In this document: piece by piece, positions 11,665-26,200 of the stretch
Layout of the letters: the number at the start of each line of letters is the position of its first letter
Numbering within the stretch: the first letter of the stretch is position 1
NCBI GenBank assembly: GCA_039000515.1
Contig: JBCFYV010000001.1
Coordinates: 34,567,655 to 34,631,654 of the forward strand
DNA from: Timema cristinae
Lineage: Eukaryota; Arthropoda; Insecta; Phasmatodea; Timematidae
Direction: 5' to 3'
Length of the DNA: 64,000 bases
The notes under the pieces: model-generated
The model's database searches: none
Seen by the model: the letters and a program-made list of their open reading frames with translations, nothing else
What the model was told of the DNA's origin: nothing
Translations under genes and position numbers: made by a program

Positions 11665-13300
11665 GTGGTAGAGACAGTGATCGATTTTAAACATATTTCA
11701 GCATTAGATATGATATTTGGGTCTAATTATTTTTGTTCACCTTCTCCCGCCATCCAGCGCTTAGAAACATTAGGACTGCCATTGCTAACTCCTCCTTGCG
11801 CTCAGAATTATCCAGGCTGCCATTTTCCAACCTCTCCTTTGAGCTCAAGACCCATCCGGGCTGCCAATTCCCTTCCTAACATAAGAACCCATACAATCTC
11901 CAACATCTCCTCCTTTCTTAATGAACCCCCTTCCCACTCATCCCCAGTACCACCACAGCAAAGGAGGGCAACGCAGAAGACACCGAGCCAAACACTACGC
12001 CATATTCAAAAACCTTCTCACCCCTGTACTCCTTCCCCCTCCATCATTGTCATCCCACCTCAGGGTTGCCACTATTTTCTTATTACCAAATTCCCTGTGT
12101 TTTCCAGGATTTCCAGAGAAAATTTTCATTTTTCCGGGCACCTAATAGATATTATTAATATAATTATAGAGGCATTTAATTTAGTTTTAAAGAAAATTTT
12201 AGAAATGAAGAGTGGTAATTTGTCATTGGAAGCATGTTTTATTGTGCAAGAGAAACACACGTTTAAGGATTATTTGGAAAATGATTATAAATGAATGACA
12301 CATTTTATAGAAGCAAAAATTGGTTATATTTTCTGTCTACCCTAAATGGAATTTAAAAAAAATGGGAAATACGAAAAATACAATTTTGAGTTTAAATGTG
12401 GGGGTGGAACGAGACGTTTGTCTTATTAGCGGGGGTGAGTGGATGAAGCCGAAAACGGGTCAACTCAGTTGCACTAAGGACTTATCTCAAGCTGATGAGG
12501 TGCTGGTAAGCATAATCATCATAAATGAGATGTGCTCCAATCAGACTGCTCAATTCTCCAGTTACAAATTTTAGTCTATATTGTTCCGCTTGCAAGCACT
12601 TTATTGCCCAAATTCACTAACAAATTCCAGTAAATTCTAGTTTTTTGGTGAAATTCCCTGTGTTTTCCAGGTTTTTTCCAGACACAAACAAATTCCCTGT
12701 CTTTTCCCGGTTTTCCAGGTGCGTGGCAACCCTGCACCTCGATTTTCCAGGTGCGTAGCAACCCTGCACCTCGATCCCCCACAACAAACCTATCAACTGA
12801 GACCCCACTCTTCTCCCTCACCCCCGTACAAGCTTTCCGAACACTGAACACTGATCTCCACAGACCCCCCGACGAATTCACATCCAATGCCTTAACGACA
12901 ATAAATTACAACAGAGACTCGTAGATCTTGACCTAGACCCTTCACCTCCATCCCCCCCCCCCCCCCCCGAGCCCTCCGTTTTTTCCAGTTAAACAACATT
13001 CGCTATTCCGGATCTCAGAATTCACATCCTTTTTCGCCCGCTTGTATGGAATCTGCCATTGCAAATATTGCCAGGAGACCTTGGTATCTTCAAGCCTGAT
13101 TCACTGAAAGAGAAGAAAGAAGCAAGGAAGACACAAGAAGACACACACTGCTCCAACTCCCCTCCCAGGAGCCTGATCACCGGCCTATTAACTAGTACTC
13201 CCCCTACCGCCTCACTACATCCTACCACCACCAAGACACAGTCCAACGAGATAAGAAACAAATGAACAAACAAGAGAAATAAAAAGAATAAACTTTTTGA
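11665..13300 (+). other. GC-richer degenerate Pro/Ser-rich region of unknown origin, split by a hAT element
   Basis: Open stretches rich in Pro, Ser and Thr occur on both sides of the hAT at 12061-12734 (for example 11665-12060 and 13059-13265), with stops between. Base composition is unlike the AT-rich surroundings, which suggests a decayed retroelement ORF1 or similar. I recognise no domain, so no function is given. Confidence 0.3.
12061..12734. mobile_element. hAT-like non-autonomous element
   Basis: The terminal inverted repeats CAGGGTTGCCAC and GTGGCAACCCTG match over 12 bp. Subterminal 'AAATTCCCTGTGTTTTCCAGG' occurs near both ends in inverted order. CACCT occurs just outside both ends. 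A 31-bp tandem copy of the right end follows (12735-12765). Confidence 0.7.
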
Positions 13301-14003
13301 CTATGTAATGGTCGTTTGTTATGATATTGAGGATTTTCAGGCGCCCAGTACTTGAAGTTATGTTTGTTGACATAGCCACTTAGAAGTGTACCTCATATGT
13401 CATCATCAGATTGTTCATACAATTGGGTTGTGTGTTTATCATCTCCGATGTGATTCTAAGTCCCTGGGCAATAATTGATGCTTCACTTTCATCTCGTAAG
13501 GGTAGAACTTGATATCCAGAAACAACAAACAGCATAGACTTCTGTCTGATATGTGGAGGGCTTGCAAATGCCAATGATCAGAGCATCTTGGAATTTGCTC
13601 TAAAGTAGCTCTTACTGTTGCAATATTGTCCGGGGTGCGAACCGTACGTCGCCTACCAAGTGGATTCTTGGCTGATGCAGATGCTGTTGTTCTAAAGTCC
13701 TTGACCCATCTCATGATTGTCTTCCACGTTGGCACCTGTCCTTTCCTGCCGAACTTAAAGTGTCGCCAAAACATAAGCCGAGTAGTCACAGCACTATCAG
13801 CACACTTGAAAAATATTTCAACAGAAAACGCACAATGTTCATTCGACCAGCGCTCCATGATGAGTGCCAAGGTTACTCTATATAGGTAGAAAGTAATGCT
13901 TTGAAATGCACTATGCATTGGAACAAACATTAGCTCTCTAGGACGCTGTGATCGATAATGGCACAAGGTTTAAAATGGACCACTGTTTCTGCGGCACCCT
14001 GTA
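13285..14003 (-). mobile_element. Broken Tc/mariner-type element with DUF4817-like transposase remnant
   Basis: On the minus strand from 13858 the frame reads 'MERWSNEHCAFSVEIFFKCA', 'FKFGRKGQVPTWKTIMRWVKDF' and 'GRRRTVRTPDNIATVRATLE', the helix-turn-helix part of transposases common in arthropods. Further on, in other frames, are 'LSGYVNKHNFKYWAPENP' and 'RPLHSQK' from the DDE domain. Stops, frameshifts and missing segments make it dead. The outer end 'ACAGGGTGCCGCAGAAAC' lies about 20 bases from the aminopeptidase poly(A) signal. Confidence 0.8.
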
Positions 14004-14021
14004 CTAACCTATCATTGTATT

Positions 14022-14027
14022 TTTATT
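14022..14027 (-). terminator. Poly(A) signal of the aminopeptidase gene
   Basis: AATAAA on the minus strand lies about 70 bases after the TAA. About 20 bases further on, the end of a Tc/mariner-type transposon begins, so cleavage would fall close to the transposon border. Confidence 0.6.
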
Positions 14028-14097
14028 GACTAAAACAAATAATATAATCTTTATACCCAGAAATTTACCCTGTAAATAATAAAACTTTGTGTAACAT

Positions 14098-14232
14098 TTA
14101 GAAGCGACCTTGAAGGAAATGTGCTACCAATCCTATAACTGGTGCCCCTGTTGGTTCATTGGGTAGGTCCCCAGCAGAAGCAGCGATATCAATGTGGGTA
14201 TATTTCAGAGGATTAGATGAATCCAGCGAGTG
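14098..14232 (-). CDS. Aminopeptidase coding exon 12 (last)
   Basis: The acceptor TTTCCCTAG is followed by 44 codons and TAA: '[21 protein letters not shown]', then '[19 protein letters not shown]'. This is the C-terminal M17 motif, in which 'HIDIAxSAG' packs under the active site. Confidence 0.93.
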   Translation of the reverse strand, partial: HSLDSSNPLKYTHIDIAASAGDLPNEPTGAPVIGLVAHFLQGRF

Positions 14233-17200
14233 CTAGGGAAACAAACAAACAAATTCATGAATACATGCATGTGCTCACATGATACATCTGTGACCAGACA
14301 CATTATCAAAGTGTTTTAAAACTTAGGTCACAAGCAGTGCTTCAGTATCATTTACAATTTTCTTTCTGTACTCTTTTGTTTATTTTTCTGGTTGGTTCAT
14401 TTAGGAAGTTGTGTTGCATGTTCCAATCTCCCTACTCACGAGTTCCAATAGAATGAAACCTAGGTCAGGGAATTGGGCGGGAAGGAACAAGTGATTTGCT
14501 TCACAAGAAAAACACCTCTTTTTACAGTGGTAGCAATATAAAATGTGAACCGTGTTCTTCTTTCCATTGTAAAAGCCATAAAATGTTTGTTCTCTTTAAC
14601 ATGTTTCTATCCCTCTTTCGTGTACTTTCTTATTTATTTAGCACCGCGTCTTAATACCTGTTCAGGTTTATACACTTAACTACTAACTAAACAAATGGGT
14701 TAGGAATTGGAAAGGTTGTATTTAGAGTAAGTGAACCTGTATTTGCGTGAAGGGAGAGTGGTAGAACATTTAGGAACACCCCCCACCTCCCCAGTTCCGA
14801 GTGAGATTTGAACCTATATCTTCCCATCCTCGGCAGTCTAGCTCAACATAAAACTATTGCATTAGCTAACTACGCCATCGAGACAGGTTCTGTAGTTTCT
14901 TCTCTATGTAATAAAACATACCTCAAAAGTTGAAAAGAGTTTTAAGAAATAAACAGCGCTAAGAAATTAAATTAGTATGAGTGTAAAAAACTTGAAACTT
15001 CGACTTTACTTCTGAATTTGTCAGTATCAACTTTTTATTTGAAAGTAAATTTTCTGAATCAACAATTTCGAATCTTCGCAAATAATTTTTTTTTTAAAGT
15101 TATGATCCACATTTATGCTATACTTTTTTTTTTGTCATTTTGTACTGTTGTGTGCATTAAAAATTAATGTTCACATGACAAAAATCTAAAGCTCCTGTAT
15201 TTTAATCAATTTTGATTAGTTGAAAAATAACACCTGGACATGGGGATCAAACCTGGGAAGATTGGCTTAGCCACCGAGTTATCCACGATACATGCTGTGT
15301 TCAAGTTGATTCTTCACGTGTAGTTTAAGACAGAGTCAAGTAAGACGTGATGAGAAAACTTGAATCGAGTTTAAACAAACAATCGGTAATACATATAGTT
15401 TATTAGACAAGTTTAGCGATGCTGAACTTGAGTTTTAATTCGTGAAACTATAAAATATCTAACGTTTGAATAATATCAAGTAAATTATTATCATTGATTA
15501 GATGTTCTTAGATCATAAGTTTTAAAACAATAATAAAGATGCTTGTTTAATTATCACTTATTTTTTACGCTTTGTTGTCATGGCAGTTGACTCTTACGGT
15601 AATTCATAGCAGACGTGTTTATCGGTTAGATTTTTTGTAACATGTGAAATGAGTTTATATTCTCTTTATAAAAGCAACAGTTTGTTGTATATTTGTCCTT
15701 TGATTTCTTTCTAAATCTCTTTATTTTATATTATTTTATTTTCTGTATATCATTGTGAAAGGGAAAGTGTCACAATTTAGAAACAAGCGTGTTAATAGTC
15801 GAGTCCAATGTTAGTATTTAGGGGGAGTAAGGTATGTATGAGACTCAGACTTTCACTAACGATTATAATTTGTCATAATAAAAATTAACTTTTCATTGTT
15901 TTTATGAAACTTTTTCAAAGTTAATCTCTTTATGCAAAAGCAATATTTGAGACCAAAAATAAATTCCTTAGTAATTCTGCAGCCCTAATTAGATTTTCAG
16001 TCAACATAGGAGTTTGTTTTGTAAATAAAAAAACAATGGCAGAAATGTAAAGTGTGAACTGTATTCTTCTATTCATTGTAAAAGCCATATTGTGCTCATC
16101 CCTTTTGTATGTTTCTAGCCACCTTTCCTATACACTCTTCCAAATATAATACAATTACTTCATAAAGTTAAAAAAGGTTTTCCTTATAGAGAAAATAAGT
16201 CTACCATAATTATTATTTTCTTCATTTATATTAAAATAAATACCACTTACAAAAAATCTATCCAGAGCCATTGAAAAACTGGGGGTCATCTTAGATTCGC
16301 GGCCATTTTGTATTCGGGTAGATACGGTAATTACTTTGAATTTTTTAACAACCGATTTGAAGTAGAAACAAATAAGACGGAGGGTGTATTTGGGTAGATA
16401 CGGTAACTACTTCTATTTTTTGACAACCGATTTGAAGTAAAAACCAAATAGAACAACTCACCTTGTCCAAACCCGAAGCGAGGATGAGGAAACCCGCAGG
16501 ACTTTGATGGCCGCGAGATGTCCTACTAGAAGGTAAGTTGTTTGACTGATGTACATCATCCCCTTCACTTTTACCTGTTCAGGTTACACACATCAATTAT
16601 GATTAAACTAATGGGGTTAGGATGAGAAAGGAATAATTTTAGAGTTAAACTACCAGCATTTGCTTGGGAGGATACTGGGAAACCATTTTTTTAAAAACCA
16701 CCTTCAGTACACCCGATAGGGATTCAAACTTATATCTTCTATCTTCCCGTCATCATCAGTTTAGTCTAATGTGAGAGAGGTGCCTTGGACTAGGCAAAGC
16801 ACTAGGTAAGTTAAAAGGGAATATATATCACCCAGGAATTCCTTAAATATGATCAGACTTAAAATGTGTAAAACTTACTATATGTATTAGTTGCTGTAGT
16901 GTGCCGTACATCATTAATACTTTTTTAAGTTTTAATGTAACATAATAGTTAACTAAAAATTTGTTGATACTACAAAGGCCTAACTTCCGCGAGTACAGGC
17001 CACACAGTATCTAGGAATATGAAATGAGGTTCATAGCTATTTTCAAGTTGGACAGCCTTGCCTTAGACAATGTGGCCACCGAGGCAGGTACCCCCCTTCA
17101 ATACAGCTCTAGGAATATCTATTATATTTAGCTCCGCTTCACTTTTTAAATAGGGATAGGACCCTATAATCCTAAAGAATATTCATGATTTGAAAAAATA

Positions 17201-20200
17201 AGTAATGTTTTTTTTCCTTCAAAACTTTGAATTATTTGTTTTAGAGCTCAAACTTTATTCTGTGAAAAACATAACGACTATATCCTAAAATCTTAATTTA
17301 ACACTTAATCAAATATATAAATGCAATGATCAAAACTATTTTCTATCAGACTATTATTTTCCTATTTCCTTTTATGCTAAAAGTTTTTTACAATAATATA
17401 ATTTGAATTCGAGATATGAGGGTGAAACGAGGATCTGAATTTGTAAAATAGTGGATTTAACCCACCTGTACTTTAAAACAAAAAGTGGTATTTGCAAACA
17501 CCTACGAATAATTTACCCTTAAGTTGATTCAGGCTGCTTAAATACTTAAGACCCTATTAAAAAAAAGTTAAAGTCTCTAGCAAATGAATGAATAGATTAA
17601 TGAACCAATGAATGAATGAATGAAAGACTGAATGAATGAATTAATTAAAGTAAAAGACAAAAACTTAAAATGGTTTCTCAATGCTTCACGAAATGGGCAA
17701 TGTTTCGGGAATGAAATCAAACCTTTATGGAAAGCCATGTCCTCTCTTCGGATAGTGCTTATTTCAATCATGTCTCCATACTCTTCCGCCGCGGCCCTAA
17801 GTTTACGAGAGTTGTCCACTTCTCGGGCTGGTCCGTTATCCATTAAGATCTGTTGAAATACAATAAAAAGAGTAAATAAAAACCTTGAAATTTGGTTAAG
17901 TTTTAAAATAGACAAATTGTTCCAAATATGTATTCATAAACTTTTATAGACATTGCACAAAATGGACAGGAACAATGGAATACTCAAACGAGTCGGGCAT
18001 TTCTATGCAAACAACAATAATAAATAATAACCAAGGAAAAATAGCTATTTTAAGATTAAACATTCAAAGGAGAATAGAAGGGCAAGGCCTAAATAAAGGC
18101 CTCAAAGTTCATAAACAAATGTTTTGTTGTGTTTTTAGTTGTGAGCTTTAAGGCCTACAGTTTTCTGGTAAGTGTGTAAGCCTTGTCCTCCTATCCTCAT
18201 TTTAATATTTAGTTTAATAGATATTAACCAATAATTTAATAGTTCAATAATTAGGTATATGGAGAAAGGAAGTCCCCTTGAAGTGAAAGAAAGTGTTGTA
18301 TAGAGCGCACTTTGTACTTATTGTCCCATGTGCAGCAGAAACATGGACAGTGAATGTAAGAGAAACTAGGAAAGTGAAGGGCATGGGAATGAAGTTTGTG
18401 AAGAGCATGTTAGCTGTCACGAAGCGAAACAAGATTAGGAAGCAAGACAGATAGTATGGGCATGTAATGAGGATGTAAAAAGAGAGGATGGCGAAGAAAA
18501 TGTTGGAAATGTTAATGTTGGAAAAAGACCACAAGGGAGGCCAAGAAAGAGATGGGAGGAGCAGATAACAGAAAGTGTTCAAGTGGGAGGAGAAGAATGG
18601 AAGATATTATAGGACGACGAGTGGTGGAAGAATAGTAAGATGGAGGCATTTTACTGAAGTGACCCAGCCACAGTCTGGTTGATGATGATATTAATATATA
18701 ATATAAATACTACATTATTTACATTTACCAGGAATCTAGAAGAAAGTTTAAATAGGCAGCTACTAAATCCAAGCAAAAAAATAAAAAATCAAGAAACAGA
18801 CAACAACATAATCTAAGTGACCATGATCTACCTTTACACATGCTGTCATAGTCCAGTATGTGTTTCACTCTCTTCTGCTGAAAAAAAGGGACTGATGTAA
18901 CCTGAAAATTTCATAATTGTGAACGTTGACACCAACAGTTTTATGGTGTGCAAGCCTTGCTCTTTTATTCTTTGAATGTTTAATTTGATACAGCTGTTTG
19001 GTGCCATTTTTTTATTTGCTTGAGTCATCTTTGCGAAACAAGAAATTACAATTTTGACAAAGATAGATTTTTTGACTAGGTATATGTCAGGTATTGAAAT
19101 CCAGACCTTTAGCTTAGTAAGCAAACATATTAATATCTGAGATGAGGGTGCAATAGTAAAGGATAGTTTAGTTTATCTTACAACACCGGTTTATGTTCTT
19201 TTCTTCAAATTCACTTTCTTCATATTGTTACATATATGTGGATAATGCAACAAATATTGAATATTAAATTAGTTGAAAAATAATACCTGAATACTTGAAT
19301 TGAACACACAACATTGTACTGTATCAGGTGTCAATCAATTAACTAAAATTAATTGAATTGTGGTCTGCTCCATATGGATATTCCCAAAATTACGATGATT
19401 TACACCGGGTGTGTTCATTTTCAATATTAAATGTGTTTACCGAGAATCCACTCCCGACTGTCAAGACCGCATGTCCCGTCAAGGTTGCAATCGTCAACAA
19501 GTGAGGGTTCACAGAGCCAGCAGCAAGTTCCTTCATCTAAATGTAAATGCAACAAAAAAAAAATTATATCAAATTATCAAAGAGAATCTTTCCTATCTAG
19601 TAGAAAATGTCACACACACCTTAAGATTAAGATTCATATTTGAGATTCAAATTAGTAAAGTAGTAATTTTAACACTTACTTTTTCAATTACGTGCCCAAA
19701 GTTATTTGGAAGCTTCAAAATATTGAATTTGAAGCTTGAAGCTAAATAAGATTCGGATTTGATCCACAGTTACAAATCTTAAGATTTATCTCTGTAAGAA
19801 GACCTCTTTTTGCCTTAAGAGTTGATTGTATTATAATTTGCTCATCCCTTTTATACTCGTATGTTTCTATCCACTTTCACTGTACCTTCTTCCAAATATA
19901 AATCTTAAAATTTGAAATTAAATTCAAAAAGTAAAACTTACGAATAATTTGGTTAAAGAAACAGGGATGAAAAGATGACATGAAAATCATATGTGGGCTT
20001 TGAAAATTGCGAGTAGTATACTCAACAGGGACAACTGTGCTAAAAGAGATTCTCGATGAGTATTAACTGAAAGAAAACATATATTTTGACTAGTATGAGT
20101 TAGAAATACTTTTTTTTAGTGAATGTGTGAAAATTACAGAAATGTGATCAAATTCCCTGACCTTACAATGATTTTTCTCTGTTTTTCAGGTCACTGGACA

Positions 20201-23200
20201 TCATGAATCAAAACCAACATTAATCAGTTATTAAAATATAAACCCAACAATTTAATCATAACATTTTAATAAGTCATGTAGCTAATTTTTAATGTTTTTA
20301 TTTTAAATGAATTGGATTTAAAGCAGAATTAGTTTATTAGACTTGATTGAAAAAAAAAAAATATATATATATATATAACCTTATATTAAATCCAGATTTA
20401 ATTCAAAACAATTTCAATAGTAAAGTAGAGTTTGGTCGAATCCACTATTTTACAAATCCAAATCTCCAATTTACCTTTGGATCCCAAAACTTGAATCTGA
20501 ATCTTGGAGAAAATTATGAATATAAGAGGAAATTTAAATATAATAGAATAATAAGAATATTAATTAAATATTAACATCTTTCTTATAATCCTTTAAATAT
20601 TATTATAAATTCATACATTCAGTTAAGTGTTAAATTACTTGGCTGGGGCTTGGGTATAGAGTTCAACCTAGAAATATAATTGGTTCTGAACTACCAATAA
20701 GCAGTATTAAAGCTCTAAAACAAATTTCACTTGAAAATTTGAATATTTTATTCCCCCCATTTAGTATATGAAGATACAAGAGCCAATCCCTATATAAAAC
20801 ATTTGATTTGGATTAGTTAAAAAAAAAAAATTAAAGCATGAAATTCAATTCAGAATGTATTTGATCTATATTCAGATTTAATTTGAAAATTTTGGAATAA
20901 GAGAGTTCTATAGGTGTATAAGAGGTGTGCCCTTGAAGTGTGTTTTATAGGGTATACTTTGTACCCATTGTCACATATGCAGCAGAAACATGGAACTTGA
21001 ATGTAAGAGGGGCTAGGAAAGTGGAGGCCATGGGAATGAAGTTTGTGAGGAGCATGCTAGCTGTCACGAAGAGAAACAGGACTAGAAATGAAGTTATTTG
21101 GTAGAGAGTTAAGTACGAGGAGTACATGAGATAATAGAGGAAACAAGGTGAGATGTAGGGCTCTGTGAGTACTAGTATTCTGAGCTTTCACTTGATGTAA
21201 TCTTAATTAATAATAGATGTTTAAAACGGAATAGTAAACATAGGCTATTTAATTGAGATAATATTGGCATCTCCACTTATAAATCATTAAGTTCTTAACA
21301 AATTGTTAAAAATGTATATAATTTTATAATTAATAAGTATAGAGGTTTAAAACCATTTTTGACCAGTAAATTTATTCAATATTGTCGTCCATTTTGAATT
21401 ATACTTGATATAAGTGGTTTTCTTGTATTTCCATGACAAAGCAATAAAATAAAAATATCTAAGATTACTAAATAATTGAATGATTCTTTTCCTATTTTTA
21501 CCTGGTCCCTTTCTAAAATAATAATTTGTGTTAAATTAAAAATGTAATATCAAGAATATATTATTATCTTTAAATGTTTTCAAACTCATGATATTTAAAA
21601 CCGTATGAATTAATAGTTTAGCTACAAAACTAGCACTAGTTTAGTTACTAATTAGTTATAGAATTATGTTGGTTAACCTGTCTAAAATCAATGTTGTCTT
21701 ATTTATTGCAATACATACTTTACCAAACTTACCACATTTATATTAATAAAAAATTTCATTTTCTATTTCATATTTTGTTTGCTAAAAAATATTATTTTTA
21801 GCCAATAATTACTTTTAGTTTTAAGTATGGAACATCACACTTTTAAAAAACTGTTAATAAAATTGAAAATGAAAATAAATTTTCCAATAAGATATGTCCT
21901 AAGGGAGAGCCCATATAACATACATGTGAAATTGCGCATAGAGGAATGGAAATAGAACAGAAGATGTGATCATGCATGATTACGCTAAGGAATAATAAAC
22001 AAAATACAAAACACTTCAAAATTTCTAACTGTTATTGATTCTTACGTTTTCTTATATGGTAAATTAAGTTACTGAAACATATTTTGGGGAAATATCAGCT
22101 TATTAAAACATCAGTTTTATTAACTTTTTATCAAGACTGTAAAGTGAGAGTGAAGGAAGCCAACCTGAAAGGATAGTTAGATTAAGCCTAGATACAGACA
22201 CACTTCTCTATTTCTTCATACACTTTTACACTTCCCACTTTTTCAAACATCCATAGTTGCACATTGTTTCAAATTTTTGAAAATATTTATTTTTCATATG
22301 AAGATACATTATTGTAAAAAGTAATATTTTTGAAAATTCAAAACAATGTGCTACTGTGGAAGTTTTGAAGAAGTGATAAGTGTAAAAGTGTTTGAAAAAA
22401 TGAAGAGAAAAGTGTGTTTTTCTATCTAGGCCTAACCTATCACTTAAGGTTGTATTCCTTCAATATCACTTGCCTTACATTACTGTGCAGTGTTTCTATA
22501 CTATCTTATTGTACAATTCCAATCCATCATGCAATTATTAGTTTTATTACTTTTTATAATTGTTAGTGTGTAATTTTAATTCCCTTAAAGACATGAATGT
22601 TGAAACCATTTTAATTTTCTTTTCTACTAGACCCTCTTTTTTTGGTTTTGAGTGTTATTTTTAATTTTAAGCCCAATATATCCTTTTATTAAATTTTATT
22701 TTCCTAAAAACATATGTATATACATTTTTTAAATTTTTTTAAATTTTTTTACCAAGGAATTTATTTCTATTTCTACTCCCAAAAACAGTTGGCACAATTT
22801 GTTTCTAACAGTTTAATTCAAAATTCAAGATGGAGTAATCCATTGTTTGTGTTATTTGTACTCTCTTCTTCTTTGTGTTTGATAAAGGCAACAATGCCGA
22901 AATATTATTATATTTGTGTTTAAAATGTGTGTGTGACTACTTCTACTATAGAAGACAGAAGAAAGGAAGAAGATGTCACCTTTGTGCATTGGATTCTTCC
23001 CACATCTTTCCTCTTTCCTAGGTGGGCTTTCTTCATCAAATTTATTCTTATTCTTAGTAGTTTATTTTTCCTATTTCTTTAGTTTTATCAATTTCCTTTA
23101 TTATAAAATTATCTAGCCATTGGGCCACCTCATTTTGAATCATTTTTTAAATCTGAAATTTTAAAAATGTGATAGGCCTACCTATTTACATTTAAAATAA

Positions 23201-26200
23201 ACAAATATTTACTATTTACATTTTAAAATTATGAATATATTCGAACTCGACTCAAACTGGGGAGCTTTTACAAATACTCGACTTAAATGAAAAAACCCAA
23301 GCTCGCAGATCCCTAGTGAGATGGTATGACCATGTAATGAGGATGACAACAAATGAATCTCAAAGAGAATGATGGAAACGTATATAGGAAAAAGACTACA
23401 AAGGAGACCAATAAAGAGATGGGGGGAGCCGAGAGAAGCAAGTATGCAAATGAGAGGAGAATAATGGAAGCACAGAGAGGAATAGTGGAAGGAAATAGTA
23501 TGATTGAGGCATTTTACTAAACTGCCGCGGCCACAGGCTGTAATCAGAAGATGATGATGATGATTATTATTATAATGGTATGCACCTAGGCCAAAGACAA
23601 GTAAGAAACAGACACTCAACCCTTATGGAGGTTTCACTGCGCTCCTTTTGCCAGCTTGAGTCCTTCAACACTGGGATTCGCTAGTGTCACTGGTAGGTGA
23701 TGATAGAACTAACCACAGCGATCCTAGTGATGAAAGACTGAAGCAGCCAAAAGTAGTGCAACCATTTTAACATGGATGTTGTGTATTTGGGTATATTACT
23801 TGTCTGTGACATAGGCTTAATAGAATGAATATATAAAATATTTAGAGGAGATCTGTTCTAGATATCGTCCTACTGGAGAAAAAACTATAGCAATATTAAA
23901 TAATCAAACTCACATAACAAAGTACATCTGCCATGACCATCCTTCCTTCGGCATCGGTGTTGCCGATTCGTACTCTGGCTTGACTTCTTGACGTGATCAC
24001 TTCATCGGCCACATAACAGTTCTCTCCTATACTATTCCTCACCATGGACATAGCTGCTACAACCTTCACATCCTTTGGCTTGAGAGCGGAGATCACCTTG
24101 ACGAAACAAACCATACCATATCTTACAAATTCAATCATAGGAGTTTCCAAAATTATCTAACAATCAACAAGACAAGACTAAGTATTTGTGACTATAGAAA
24201 ATATATCAATTTTGAGAAAAGAAAATCTGAATTAGAACTTGAAAGTAGAGGTGTGCAAGGTCTCAAAAGTTTTAATTTGGCTTTAAAAAATCAAGGGTGT
24301 GCGAAGCTTTGAAAACTTTTGACTTCGCTTTGAATATTTATTTGTTTTGACTTTGATATGAGAGTAAAATTTCAGATTCGATAATTACGAAGATTAAAAT
24401 TTTTTTTTAAATATATATATATATATATATTATATAAAACTTTCTGCCATTATTTCCATCACAAATTAGTATGAGCGTAAAAATATCAGAAATGATTATA
24501 TTACATTTAGTGATATTAACTTAATTTTTCATTTTATGATATATAATTACTAGAGATGGGCAACTCGAATCTTTGAATCCTCGAATCCACCAAATCCTAA
24601 CAAGTATTCGAGATTCGAGGATTCGGTTTTTAATGGATTTGATATTAGAATCTTTCACCTCATAAACAAAGCATAATATTTTGAATTCAAAAATTACTTA
24701 GTTAGGCCTACTTGAAAAGCACAACTTATTCCGTAATATTTATTTTGTTGGACAAAAAAGATTAGCATGAATAGAATCATTATTAAAAAAAAATAGTTAG
24801 ATGTGGAAAATCTTATGTGTCTAGTACCCTACCCTCCCACCTCTATGGGAAACTTGGACTCGATTGTTTCGGCACATGCTCACTTCTATAACTTTAACCT
24901 CACTAACAATTTTGTAAATATTTTAATTAGAGATGGGCCACTTGAATCTTCGAATCCTTGAATCCACCGATTCCTGACAAGGATGTTGAATCCACTATTT
25001 CTCGAATCCGAATCTACATTTTATTTTAGAATCTCGAATCCGAATCCTAGCAAATCACTATAAATTTTATTGATTTACAAATAGACCTACATTACACATT
25101 ATATGCCTAAACTGTTACTAAAGATTTATTTCAATCATGATTTCAAATTTAATCAACCCCAACCACCCCTCGCAAAATACAGGTTAAAATCCAGCCAAAT
25201 TAAACAATCTAGACTCATAATATTGTTTAAAAACCAAATCAATCAAAGTTTGAGTGTATTTCAGTTATTTTTAAAAGTGTTATTAGAATTAGTTAAGTTT
25301 CTAAAAATCATGTGAAATAAACAGATTAGGCCTAGTTATTCTTTGTCCAACTTTAATCATCATTGAAGGATTATAATTTATTTTATTAAGATAGCAAAAA
25401 TAAAAGTACAAACGGGTATTTTTAATAAATACTAAAACAACATGCTAAACAATTAAACATACATTGGAAATAGTGAAATTAATATTGCCTAAGTATGTTT
25501 TATTATTATTTTCTTATATATCCATTATCTATCTTCACGTAGAAAACAAGAAATATATTCAATTCTTGTGATATATCATTTATAAGAATATATTCTCGTT
25601 AAGACAGGAACATATTTTTGACTCCAATATGTTTATTTCCATTTTATAAGGCAGGACTACGTTTGAATATTTTTACAATTACTTCAATAACATATTTACA
25701 AAAAATAATAAACTCTACAATAAGTATTAATCAATTTAAAAACAAATAATGAATTAGCAAGTCGTTATTTGATCCTTAAAACTTGATAGCGCTTACTAAG
25801 TGATCAGATTAACCGAATCAATTCTAAACGAACAATCAATATACGATACATAGGCCCGTAGCATAAAATTAATAAACAGTTGTATTGGTGTCCGACTGGT
25901 GACCGTATTTATATTTCATGAAACCCAACAAAATGGATAGCTCAAGGATCGTATGCAATAAATCGGGGTTCTTTGCATAGTTGTAGATGATTAAAACCAG
26001 TTGGGTATTAAGAATTATTAGTATCTTTATTTTAATCATCACTCAGGTAAATAAACATAATATACATCATGGCGGCCAATTTTGTGTTGTGTCTAATGGC
26101 GGCTGACTTTGTACCATCACAATGTATTCTTATTTCTGTTAAAAAAAACGTAATTTGTTTTATTTATTTTGAGTTTATTTGTAATTCTAGTTTTGATTTT

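Noticed and set aside
11665..12294. 209-codon open frame
   Set aside because: Pro/Ser-rich and runs from a degenerate region straight into a hAT element, so it is not a single gene.
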